Assembly: GCA_012295275.1 (NCBI GenBank) | Contig: CM022667.1 | Coordinates: forward strand, 13,388,416-13,415,915 | Direction: 5' to 3' | DNA length: 27,500 nucleotides | Source of the DNA: Chrysomallon squamiferum | Lineage: Eukaryota; Mollusca; Gastropoda; Neomphalida; Peltospiridae | Part shown: positions 1 to 20,433 of the stretch, in pieces | Position numbering within the stretch: the stretch's first letter is position 1 | Layout of the letters: each line of letters begins with the position of its first letter | The notes under the pieces: generated by a model | Told to the model about the DNA's origin: nothing | The model's input: the letters and a program-made list of their open reading frames with translations, nothing else | The model's database searches: none | Position numbers and translations under genes: made by a program

Positions 1-783
1 TTACTCAAGAAAAAGCTTAGATGTACTAACATACATATCTGTATAACAGTATTTCAGGTTGTGGTTATGTCTCTAAATAATCAGAATTATATTTAAGTAT
101 TTTGTATATTATTCAAGGATGATATTTTGTGTATTGTTGATGTTATAACTTTTTGTTGTTTTGTTGAATTTTGGAAATAAAAAATGATATACGTGGAGAT
201 TGAAACATTAAATATTGATGTGCTATATTTTTCTAAATATTGAAGATTGTTTGTTAAAATATACTTTGTTCTGTTGATTTTATTTTTAGTTGTTACAATA
301 AAATAAATAAATTTAAAAAAGTAATAAGGTATTATAATTAAAAAAGTGCTGAATTTTACAAGTGCCTTATTAATTAATTAATTAATTAATAGTAATGATA
401 AAATGAAGAATATGAAAAATAAGGAGAATAAATATGAATATGTATGATGATTTTTTATGAATTTGATGAAAATTATTATTATTGTTATTACATAATTCTT
501 AATTTAACATTCCAACTTTTATCAATGCATATGGCAGCTACATAACATTTTGCATTAATTATTGGCACAAGGTATCAAAATGTCTTATAAATTGTTTTTG
601 TTTTATGAGGTTTTCTTAATATATGTATTTATATATTTTATAATATTTCACTTTGTTGTTGATTGTTATTGTTATGATATATATTTTTTTTCTTGGAGGG
701 AAATTCACTGAATTATTATTTTTGAGTCCACCATTAACTAGTACAGTACATGTTTTTTATCAATCATTCGGTTTATTTGTGCT

Positions 784-1185
784 GTGTCTCCCTCTCTGTT
801 TGTCTATCACAGCAGTTTGTCTATGTTTCTATCTCTGTACATTTTTATCTGTTTTGTCTTACTCCGTGCCTACCACTGTCTATTCTCTGTCTGTCTATCA
901 CAGCAGCTTTGTCAACATTTCTAGCTCTGTACATTTTTATCTGTTTTGTCTTACTCTGTGCCTACCACTGTCTATTCTCTGTCTGTCTATCACAGCAGCT
1001 TTGTCTACATTTCTAGCTCTGTACATTTTTATCTGTTTTGTCTTACTCTGTGCCTATCACTGTCTGTCTATCACAGCAGCTTTGTCTATATTTCTATGTC
1101 TGTATGTTTTTATCTGTTTTATCTCACTGTTTGCCTACCACCGTCTATTCCTCAGTCTGTATGTTGTTCTGTCTGTCCACTATAA
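784..1185. repeat. ~92 bp tandem minisatellite, about 4.4 copies
   Basis: The motif TGTCTATCACAGCAG recurs at 801, 892, 984 and 1065, giving spacings of 91, 92 and 81. Each copy also carries the blocks CTCTGTACATTTTTATCTG and TTTTGTCTTACTCTGTG. The 81 bp spacing reflects loss of roughly 11 bp around TCTATTCTCTG. A degenerate partial copy follows to about 1185. Overlapping plus-strand reading frames are by-products of the repeat. Confidence 0.85.
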
Positions 1186-2209
1186 AGTCTGAAACTAATT
1201 TTATGAAAAAAGAAAAAAAATTCTCTAAATTTAGTCAGCAATATTGTTAGAAATTGAGAAAGTTTTTGATCAGTTAATATAATATTAAATTTGGTTTCAT
1301 TAAGTTTAAATTATTTACATATTCTATATCTTATATAACTATGTTCTGTTTTCCTCCAAGTAGAAATTGCATTTTGCTATTTTCTGATTTGATACTTCAA
1401 CTGTCTGTTATTTATTGCATACTTAAATATATATATTTTTGATATATTGTGCTTTAAAGCATGCATCAAACCACATTAACACAAACAAAAAATAACAAAG
1501 TTAACAGACAGACACATACACACAAACACACACATTCATAAAATAAAGACACAAACTAAATATTTGAAATCTAAATATTTTAACAACAAATTGTCATTAT
1601 CAATTCTTTGCTGTAGTGCCTGGTGAATATATTAATTTGTTTTACATACATGTCATGTTAAAACTATTTACGTTTATTACTTTATTAATTCTTATTTTTC
1701 TTGTTACTTATTTTCTTACTTATTTATATACCCTTTACCTTATACTCATTTAATTTTAATTTAAAAAAACAACAAAAAACCCCATGTTTTTAACCACTGA
1801 TTTATTTATTTTTTTTCCTTGAGAATAATTTTATTTGGATTAACAGAAATCTTCTAAAGGAAAATTATTAAAAATTTCAATTAATTTAAAAATTAAAGAA
1901 GAAAAAAAAAGACCTGGTAGATTAAGAAATAAATGCCATATCCATCCCCCCCAGTCCCCCTCTGAGATTCTTCCAAAATTTCCACAATTATTATTTTTTA
2001 GTGCTTTATTTATGCACACATTTTTGTAATTTGCTATTATTTCACTTCAAGAGCAGCTATGTTTAAAATACTTTGTGAAGAAGAAATTTTACAATGCAAT
2101 ATGCGTATACTAATTTATGTACCAATAATATATATATATACATGTGTGTGTGTGTGTGTGTGAGCTAATAAATATAATTTTAAATTACTGTTTGTTCTTG
2201 TTCCTGCAG

Positions 2210-2273
2210 TTTGATCTGGAAAGAAAAAATATTTTATAATTATTTTTTAACACAAGACTGGGTACAATATCAG
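2210..2273 (+). other. possible orphan coding exon
   Basis: A pyrimidine-rich acceptor (TTCTTGTTCCTGCAG) is followed by 64 nt and then CAG|GTAAAG, a good donor. One frame is open throughout (one leading base plus 21 codons, ending ...TQDWVQYQ), so it would take a split codon upstream and end in phase 0. No partner exon was found in the window and the peptide is not recognised. It could belong to a gene further left, or be a chance match. Confidence 0.2.
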
Positions 2274-3902
2274 GTAAAGTTGGCTTGTCCCAATTAATGT
2301 CACAGATTTTTGTTATTTTATGATGATCATCAACATTATTGTTACTGTTAATATCATCATTATAGCATATGCTGTTACTGATTTTTACTCTTCAGAGTAA
2401 GAATAATGATGACGATGATGATGATGATAATGATTATTATTATTATTATTTAAGAATGAGATCAGCATTATCCTAATTTTTTTTTCTTTGTTGGAAGGTA
2501 TAAAATAAAATAAAATAAGTCTAAAAATACATTATATTGAAATTAAGTCTATTTAATTTTTTATGTACAAGGAGATTGATGCACATGTAGTACCTCACTA
2601 CCAACAACTACTAGTACTACTAAAAACACTGCTACTACTACTGCTAATAATAATAATTTATTAATTCAAAGTAACATATTACATAGTGTTTAGTTTTGTG
2701 GAACCAGAGCTTTTAAATATTAAAAAATAACAAACAAACAAAACAATTTGTTTTGAATAAATTTATTCAGAACATATATTTTTCAAAAATGAAAAAATTT
2801 AAATTAACAATATTATAAATCACTGCATTATACTATCATACATTTTTATCAAAATAAATGACATGTAATGAAAACTCTAATTAATTAGACTAGAATATAA
2901 TAATAAAACTCAACTTGAAATATTAATAATGATGATAAAATTGCAATATCACATACATTTTAACAATAACAAAATTTGAAAATTCCAAAGTAAATAACAA
3001 ATTCATGGTAACATGATAAACTTCTCAATACTGATTTGAGCAATTTATATTAATTAGTAAAATGATTAAATGTATATAAAAAAACTGATCACAGAAAAGC
3101 TTCATTGTGAGGTGCAGTAAATAAATTATTATATTAACACTGATAGTGCAAAAATTTCTTATTAAATTGTTGTTGCTGTTCTTTTTTCCTTTTTAATCAT
3201 GATTTTCATTTTTATTAAAAATTGTTAATAAGAAGACGAAGAACGACAACAACCATAGCAAGAGCAGTAACAAATAATTATAAAAAAGTGCTCCATTTAC
3301 AAAACTATACAACGAGTATTATTGATATTGCTACGAAAAAAAGCCTTTATTAAAAACAAAATTTAAATTCAACAATCTTTTAGCACTATTAAAGTATGCT
3401 GCATTAGCTGATTTTCTTTCATGATTAATGAATTCTAGTGACATCTAGGTATGAAAGATTTCTCTTTTCAAGAATAACCTATTACGACAATTTGACAAAT
3501 GCATAGCAAAGTAAGTAAATACATAATTTCATATATTAATGTGTATTGGTTTTTTTTTTGGTGAACTACTTCTTTATAAAATATATATTTTAAAATTTAT
3601 TTTAATATCACTTTGTGTTTGATTATTAACAAGAGAATGAAATGAAATGCAAAATAAATAATTTATGGTCAATGTTTCTTGTGCGTTTTTTGTAAATGCT
3701 TGTTAAAAATTTTCTTAGCGGATTATTATTATTTTTATTATTTTCTTCTTTTTACAGGTAGGAGTATTTTTATTTTATTGTTATTACTATTCATTTTATA
3801 TAATTTCTATCATTTTTTTTTATTCACATTTTTCGTCATTTTAATTTTTTGTTTAATTTTTTTTTCTTTTTCTCTTTACTTTTGGTGGACTTTACCATTT
3901 TT

Positions 3903-3921
3903 TTTATTTTTTATTTTTATT
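3903..3921 (-). promoter_or_regulatory. candidate polyadenylation signals of the CD36-family gene
   Basis: Read on the minus strand this stretch holds overlapping AATAAA hexamers about 120-140 nt past the stop codon at 4042. The region is so AT-rich that such hexamers occur by chance, so the true poly(A) site is not established; another AATAAA lies at 3774-3779. Confidence 0.3.
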
Positions 3922-4041
3922 AAAACCAGATTGTTTCCCCTGCTTCATCAGATTTCATTTTTAATCTCTTTGTGTTAATTTCAAATCTTGAATCACTAAC
4001 ATTTGTGTGCCACTTTAATATACACTAACACAAACAAGATT

Positions 4042-13891
<9,850 letters not shown>

Positions 13892-13968
13892 GATAAAGCT
13901 GAGTTTTCATTTGAATCTAAATAATCTGTTTATTTCTAGTTTATAATTTGAAAATGTGAGCCTCAAAC
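13892..13968 (-). other. 5' UTR part of the first coding exon, CD36-family gene
   Basis: On the minus strand TTTCTGTTTTAG| at 13969 is a good acceptor, placing 77 nt of leader before the ATG. A matching donor (G|GTGAGA) lies at 14381/14380, suggesting an upstream non-coding exon ending at 14382. Confidence 0.5.
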
Positions 13969-14000
13969 CTAAAACAGAAATATAAATTCTTATATATGTC

Positions 14001-14003
<3 letters not shown>

Positions 14004-14046
<43 letters not shown>
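14004..14046. repeat. (TAA)n microsatellite
   Basis: About 14 uninterrupted TAA units in the presumed 5' UTR intron of the CD36-family gene. Confidence 0.97.
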
Positions 14047-14047
<1 letters not shown>

Positions 14048-14103
14048 CAAAAATCATAAATTAATTTATATAAAAATTATTTACTACCAATAGTACAATT
14101 AAT

Positions 14104-14106
<3 letters not shown>

Positions 14107-14168
<62 letters not shown>
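14107..14168. repeat. (TC)n microsatellite, 31 units
   Basis: Pure TC run. In the minus-strand transcript it reads (GA)n, the complement of the (CU)n tract in the intron between coding exons 2 and 3. Confidence 0.98.
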
Positions 14169-14171
<3 letters not shown>

Positions 14172-14381
14172 TTGTATCATTTGTATTGTAAACATTAAAA
14201 AATAATAGCCTAATTCAGTAATTGTCCATAAACGAAAATTCTAATAATTATTACAGTAAAACTTTATAAGTATTTGACAGTTAAACTTCAATTTAGTTAA
14301 TAATTTCTTATGACATTGCGAAAATAAAAAGTAATAATTACATTTAAAAAGTAATAACGTAATAACACAAATCGTTCTCAC

Positions 14382-15630
14382 CCACCCACGGAACTTTGAC
14401 CGCAAGTTTAACACATTGACATTTATGACTGGTACTTAAACCAAAACATGAAGCGCAGTGTTTATCATGGTAATAAGTATAGAACAGTAAATTATTATTC
14501 TACAGCAAAACACCAAAATCCTCATTATAAATCCATTTTAAATTTATAATATTGCATGTACTATTAAAATATAAATAACATTACTCATATTATGAAATTA
14601 AATAAAATAAAAAAGTCTTTAACTGAAATGCAAACTGAAATAGTTATAAGTTTTCTATTACGAAATACATTTTATAAACAAAAAGAAAATGAAGAAAATA
14701 TTTTACCCTACAATATTACATAAGCTTTCAATTTCATATTAATAATTATAAATTTACAGAACTGATGGATATTCAAAAGACCCAGAAAATTAAGAAAATA
14801 CTGATCATTTGTAAATCTTTATAAACGTACATATTTGGTTTCAAGCTGTAGGTAAAAAGGAGAAGGAAAATAGAATATACTGCTCCCGTACTATTTTCCG
14901 CTGGCACGGTTATCTCTGAAAGCAAAAAAGAAATGCGTATTATCAGTCTATGAATTGTTAAAACTCTCACTGCCAGGTTTTTTAACACATTGAAACATTT
15001 AAGTAATTGATAAAATTTATATTTTCTAAAGAGTTTTTACGGTTTTGTAAAAAATAGAGGTATTATTTTTATTGTAGCAGTTGTTTCTGTTGTATCTACC
15101 TAATTCCATGTGACAGTGTGATGCTACAACTTGATGCCGAATTTGGTACGAGGATATTAAAGTTTATACATATGTCTGTTCAAATAAGCCAGTTCAGAAA
15201 TGTTCTCGATATTTAGAAAATAATATGGAAATAAAATAAAAAAAAATAAAAAATTATTTTTGTTGAATTTATTTTACTATTATCTGAATCATTAAATGTT
15301 GATAAATAAATCTATTTAATTTATAATGGTATAAATGGTTAATGTTTACTGTTTAAGTAGTAGAAGTATCTTTAAAAAGTCGCAATAATGAATTAAATTT
15401 AGAAAATAATTGATCAAAAATGGAATATATATATATATATATATATATGTTGAAATCATAAAGTGTTTATATGTAATTAAGGAGGGTTGTTTAAACACTG
15501 TCAAGCACAGTCACTTTTATTAATTAATAAATATACTTTTTTCTTTCTAAACAAAACAACCTCAAATATGAAGGATATTGTTCATTTAACCTCAAAAACA
15601 CCAACATGCTAAACAGAAAATAAATAAATA
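14382..15630. promoter_or_regulatory. divergent upstream region between the CD36-family and zinc-finger genes
   Basis: The two genes point away from each other, so this ~1.2 kb must hold both promoters and any non-coding first exons. The likely 5' UTR exon of the minus-strand gene ends at 14382, and a plus-strand donor lies at 15632. No clear TATA box or CpG-rich block was found. The rest is AT-rich, with an (AT)n run at 15425-15448. Transcription starts cannot be placed. Confidence 0.4.
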
Positions 15631-15754
15631 TGTAAGTATCTTGTAAAGCCTGTTCAGCATACATATTAAATATTTCAGTTATTAAATTTTCAGTTTATAT
15701 TTGGTAATATATGTTGATAAGTTAATATTATATTTTCTTTGTTATATATTTCAG

Positions 15755-18700
15755 GGTTTTGTTTAGTCAGAGTAAAAGAAAAAGACCCCCAAAACACCTA
15801 TCAAATATGGCTGATATCAATGAGTTGGATCTTTCAAATTTTATAGACGTTGTTACAACATACAAGTGTAAATTTTGTTCATTTCTCAGCTCTAAGCCTG
15901 AACTGATTGCCTCACATATCAAAGCCAGTCATTTCCAACCAGACCCAAAGAAATTCACTTCTATAACTGATAAAGAAAATTCCACAGTTAAAAACCTGGT
16001 ATCCTTGACTGAACCACAGCAATCTGCACCTGAAAAACAAGCATCACTAGCTGAATGCCCCAAAACTGTACCTGAAAAACAATGTCTAGTAACTGAAAGA
16101 ATAGAATCTTTTGTTGAAAATCCATGTTCAGCAGTTGAAAATCATGGCTTACTAATTGAGCAGCAAGGAGATCTAGTCAAAAGACAGAATTCAACAGTCA
16201 GTCAAAAAACATCTCTAGTTGAAAGCCAAAGATTATTTCTTGAAATACAGAACCCTGTAGTAGAAGGACAGGAAGCAGTGGATGATTATCAGACATCTGC
16301 AGATGGAATTCAAGGCACTGGAACTAAGAAGTTTGTAAATATTAAAACCAAAAGTTGTCAGAATGAAATGAAAAGTGGTTTGATGAGAAAACATCTCACA
16401 AACATTCATGCAGGTGAGGTGAACAGGATAAACGTTGGAGAGGTAAAGCCAGAGATAGGTGATACTGAGTTTAATACAAGTCAGAGCACATCTGAAAATG
16501 TCTCACTGTCATCTTGTAAGGCCAGCACAATCATCAAGACAGCTTGGGAGGCAGCAGAGAAACCAACAAGCAATTCAGCAGTCATCATCTGTGTAGATGT
16601 TCCACCTCTTCCAAATAGTTCTCAGGATGATGTGATTCAGAGCTCACCACAGGTTCTTAAGACTAAATCTTCCTTTCTAGAAACCAGTGGAGTTGTCCAA
16701 ACAGGTGAAAGAAAACTAAGCACAGATGATACATGTAAATCTGATTCTCATTCTAGTGATGTTCCAGAAACAGTAAATACAAGTATTATTGCTGACACTG
16801 CTGTCTCTGAGTGTAAAGTAAATGATTCCTTACAAAAGAAGGAGATAAAGTCTGCTGCAGAAGTATGTCATGGAATTGTCTCTGATCATGCTGGTTTGGT
16901 GATTAGTTCTGAAAAGAAGCCAGGCATTGAACCTGCCAGACAACTGCAGCAGCAGCTTCAACAACAACAACAACAACCACAGCTGTATGCATCAGCAAAT
17001 GTAAGAAATGTTTCAAATGTGGCACCAGCATCTGGAACATCATCAAAAACATCAGGTCTGGATTGCCTATTGTCTAATGGTAGCCCACAAACTGGTATCA
17101 CTTCTGCTGTAAATGCCCAGAAACAACTTGAATCTCAGACAGTCGCAGGAGGTTCTTCTGCTCAGAGGAAAGGAGACAATGTTGTCATAAAAGAATTCTT
17201 TCTGTGTGGACTCTGCAGTCAGACTTTTTGCACCATGGAAGCTGTCGGTGATCACATGAGAGGCAGTCATCCAGAAGCTGTGGCTGTCCTGAACGCTGCG
17301 GGAACAAAGAAGTCTGATGGTAACCAGGGCGAAGAAGAAATGGCCAAGAAAAGGAAACCAGGACGTAGGAAGAAGTCTGAGATAGTTGAGACGGAAAGGG
17401 AGAAGAAAGATGAAGATTCAGAAGATGAAGACTGGCAGCCTGGACAAGAACTGGGCATCAGACATGATGGCAGAAAAAGAAGAAAAACTCGTCCTCCTCG
17501 AGCTTTGAAGAAAGATTACTACATTGAACGAGAGACGAAGACATCTCCATCTAACAAGAAGAGGCGTGTGAGGTATTCCATTGTTGACAGCCACTCACTA
17601 AAATGTCACATTTTTGGCTGTCAGGCAAGGTTTGCTGTGGAGCAGACGCTAGAATATCATCTGCACTGTCATGATGATTCGGGGTGTTTTGTGTGTCCCG
17701 AGTGTAAACAGGAGTTTAAAATATGGTGTCTGTTAAAACTGCATCTGTGGAAGGAACATCACATAGACTTAGACCTGTTTCGCTGTAACCAGTGTGATTA
17801 TAGGGTGGACACAATTCGAAAACTGAATATTCATAAGGTTAGTGTAATTATCATACGTATTGGGTGGTACCATAATTAGACGACATTTATGTATTTTTAT
17901 TTTTATTTATTTATTTATTTATTAGTTTATTTTTCTTTCCTTTTTTTTTCTTTTATTCAGTTGTATTTTTTGTTTATTTATTTGTTTATTATTTGTTTTT
18001 GTTTTAATTATTATTATTATTGTTATTGTTATTATTAATTTATTTTGTTGTTTGATCATTTATCTATTTAATTTTTATTCTTAATTATTATTTTTCATTT
18101 TTATTTTACATTTTCAGTTACTTAATATTTATTTTCCTTTTTTAATTTATTTACTTATTGATTCATTTATTTTAGGTATTTATTTTTCATTTTTATTTTT
18201 TTGCTTATTTTATTTTATATTTTTATTATTTTTTCATTATTATTCTTTCTCTTTTCTAACTTTTATTTTGGTTATTGAAATGAAAGTATGGACTGTTTAA
18301 TTGCAATTTGTATTTTTGTTTACATATTATTTCCACTGTACATACATTTAATTTTTTTGGGGTGTGTGTGTATGTGTGTGTGCGTGTGTGTGTGTGAGCA
18401 TGCATGTGTGTGTAATATGGTGCATACCCTTAGTTACATTTGTGAATTTATTTACATATTTTAACTTGCATGTACATATTGTTACTATATTTTTATACTT
18501 AAAAAGTATCTGACTCTATATGTTTGTTTAATAAACATAAAATGTAAATAAACTAATGCATCATAATTTAATATTTTATTACCTTTTTAGGAGATTCACA
18601 GTGAAAATCGGCCATACACATGTGACATTTGTGGCAAAGGCTTTAAACAGTTTAGCCAGATGAAAAACCATCAAGTGAGTTCATATTCCTCATACATAAT

Positions 18701-18797
18701 GCAAAACAACAAAACAAAACAACCTTTTATTTATTTAGTTAATATATATGTTTATGTAAGTATTTAAGTTGGATTATATTTAAAAATAAATTTACTA

Positions 18798-18837
<40 letters not shown>

Positions 18838-19703
18838 GTAACTCCGACTTCTTAAATGTAATAAAAAACAAAACAAAAAAAACAACAACCCAAAAACCAA
18901 CTAAATTACTAATACATAAATTGTATATCTGTATAAATTTTATATAATTTTTATACAGATATACAATGTGTGTGTGTGTGTGTATGTGTGTGTTTGTGTG
19001 TATCTAACTATCTATCTAAAATACATTTGACACTGAATCAAAGGTGCGGTTGTATTATTCAAAACCACCTGGGTATAAAAACAGTGACAATACTCGTTTT
19101 GTTATTACATAAAAGCTAAATTTAGACCTGACCACATTTCAATTTTTTTTTTTTCTGTATTCATTTTGCTATTTTATTTATTTATTCATTTGTTTTATTT
19201 GTGTGCATATATTTACTTATTTATTTGATTATATATTTGTTTGTTTGTTTGTTTTTTTGGTTGGTTGGTTTCTGGCATTTATTTGTTTATGTCTGGTGTT
19301 TGTTTTTGATATGTTACATTAGGTGACACAGGTCTGATAGGCATAAAAGTCCTGACATAATAGAAAAACATATCACTGTTCAAATTTATATATGATATCT
19401 GCTGCATCTTTGTTAACTGATAATTTCCAGATAATGTTCAGTATTTACATTATTTTCTTTTTATCAAACACACAAACAGACACATACACACACACATACA
19501 CAGCTACACAGACACAGCCATACTGGTGTCCATTCACAGACACAGCCAAACTTTTTATTGAAATTTTTAGATTTTATGTATGGTATGTATGTGTGTGCAT
19601 GTATGTGTCTAAGCTCAGAGAGAGTAATTTAATTGTACTGACAGTTTTTCTACAGACTGATGTATATTTATTTTTGTGTACATGTGTGTGATGTTAACGT
19701 GTA

Positions 19704-19753
<50 letters not shown>

Positions 19754-20396
19754 CATCAGTATATGTTTTCAGCGTTTCTATTTTGTCACCTATTGAAGGT
19801 TATTCATGAAGTCAGGGATTCAAAAGATTTAAACACGTGGTATGCTAGCAAGCAATGTGACATCTGTAAACGCTGGTATGCCAACAAGAAATCTCTCCAG
19901 AAACACATTGAAGCTGTCCATGAGAAAATCCGTCCTTATCTGTGTCCATTCTGCAATCACAAGGCTGCAAGAAAAGCCATGATCCAGCTGCACATTCGAA
20001 CACACACGGGAGAGAAACCATTCATGTACGTTTTTCTTTCTTCTCTAATACATACACTTATTTTAAAAAGCAGAAATGAAAGGAAGAAAAATATTATTTT
20101 AAAATGAGACAATAAAAGAAAAGAAAAGAAAAGAAAAGAAAAATGTTTTAAAAAGAGAAAAGAAAAGACTGGATAAAATATATTTTTTCAAAAGTTCCTC
20201 AGAATATGTTTTCGATTACATGAACAAGTAGTCATAATGCATTTTTGTGGAGCTCATGCATGGTTTTTTTGATTGCCTGACTTTGCCAGTAATATAGTAT
20301 GACAACAAACAAAACCACCAAACTTTTTCTTTTTAACGTAAGTGATATTTGATCCATATTTTATATTTGATTGTATAAACAAACACATAAACACAT

Positions 20397-20433
<37 letters not shown>

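Larger units (their letters stand above)
1..4041. other. AT-rich intergenic region
   Basis: I see no convincing gene here. The stretch is very AT-rich and holds a ~92 bp minisatellite (784-1185), a short TA/TG compound repeat (about 2127-2162), a GAT/TAA-rich patch (about 2405-2455) and many poly-T runs. The right end is the presumed 3' UTR of the minus-strand CD36-family gene. One candidate exon (2210-2273) is listed separately. Reading frames here are translations of low-complexity sequence. Confidence 0.6.

Noticed and set aside
784-1185. Regularly spaced repeats as a CRISPR array
   Set aside because: The units are contiguous tandem copies with no unique spacers, in a eukaryotic genome.
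653-1250. Overlapping plus-strand reading frames of 70-179 codons
   Set aside because: They are translations of the ~92 bp minisatellite, rich in Leu/Ser/Cys/Tyr, with no codon bias or domain.
3679-3978. 99-codon hydrophobic frame
   Set aside because: Poly-T/TTA-rich DNA translates to Phe/Leu/Tyr runs; no homology and it lies in the presumed 3' UTR region.
14773-14988. 71-codon minus-strand frame upstream of the CD36-family gene
   Set aside because: Not in frame with any supported splice and no family match. A CTTTCAG| acceptor-like site near 14917 was noted but has no donor partner.
15759-15806. TTG at 15759 as the start of the zinc-finger protein
   Set aside because: Non-ATG start on a nuclear gene is unlikely. 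The ATG at 15807, or a start split across an upstream intron, explains the open frame better.
16349-16410. Extra zinc finger around CQNEMKSGLMRKHLTNIH
   Set aside because: Only one cysteine is present and the spacing to the first His is 11, so it can at most be a decayed half-finger.
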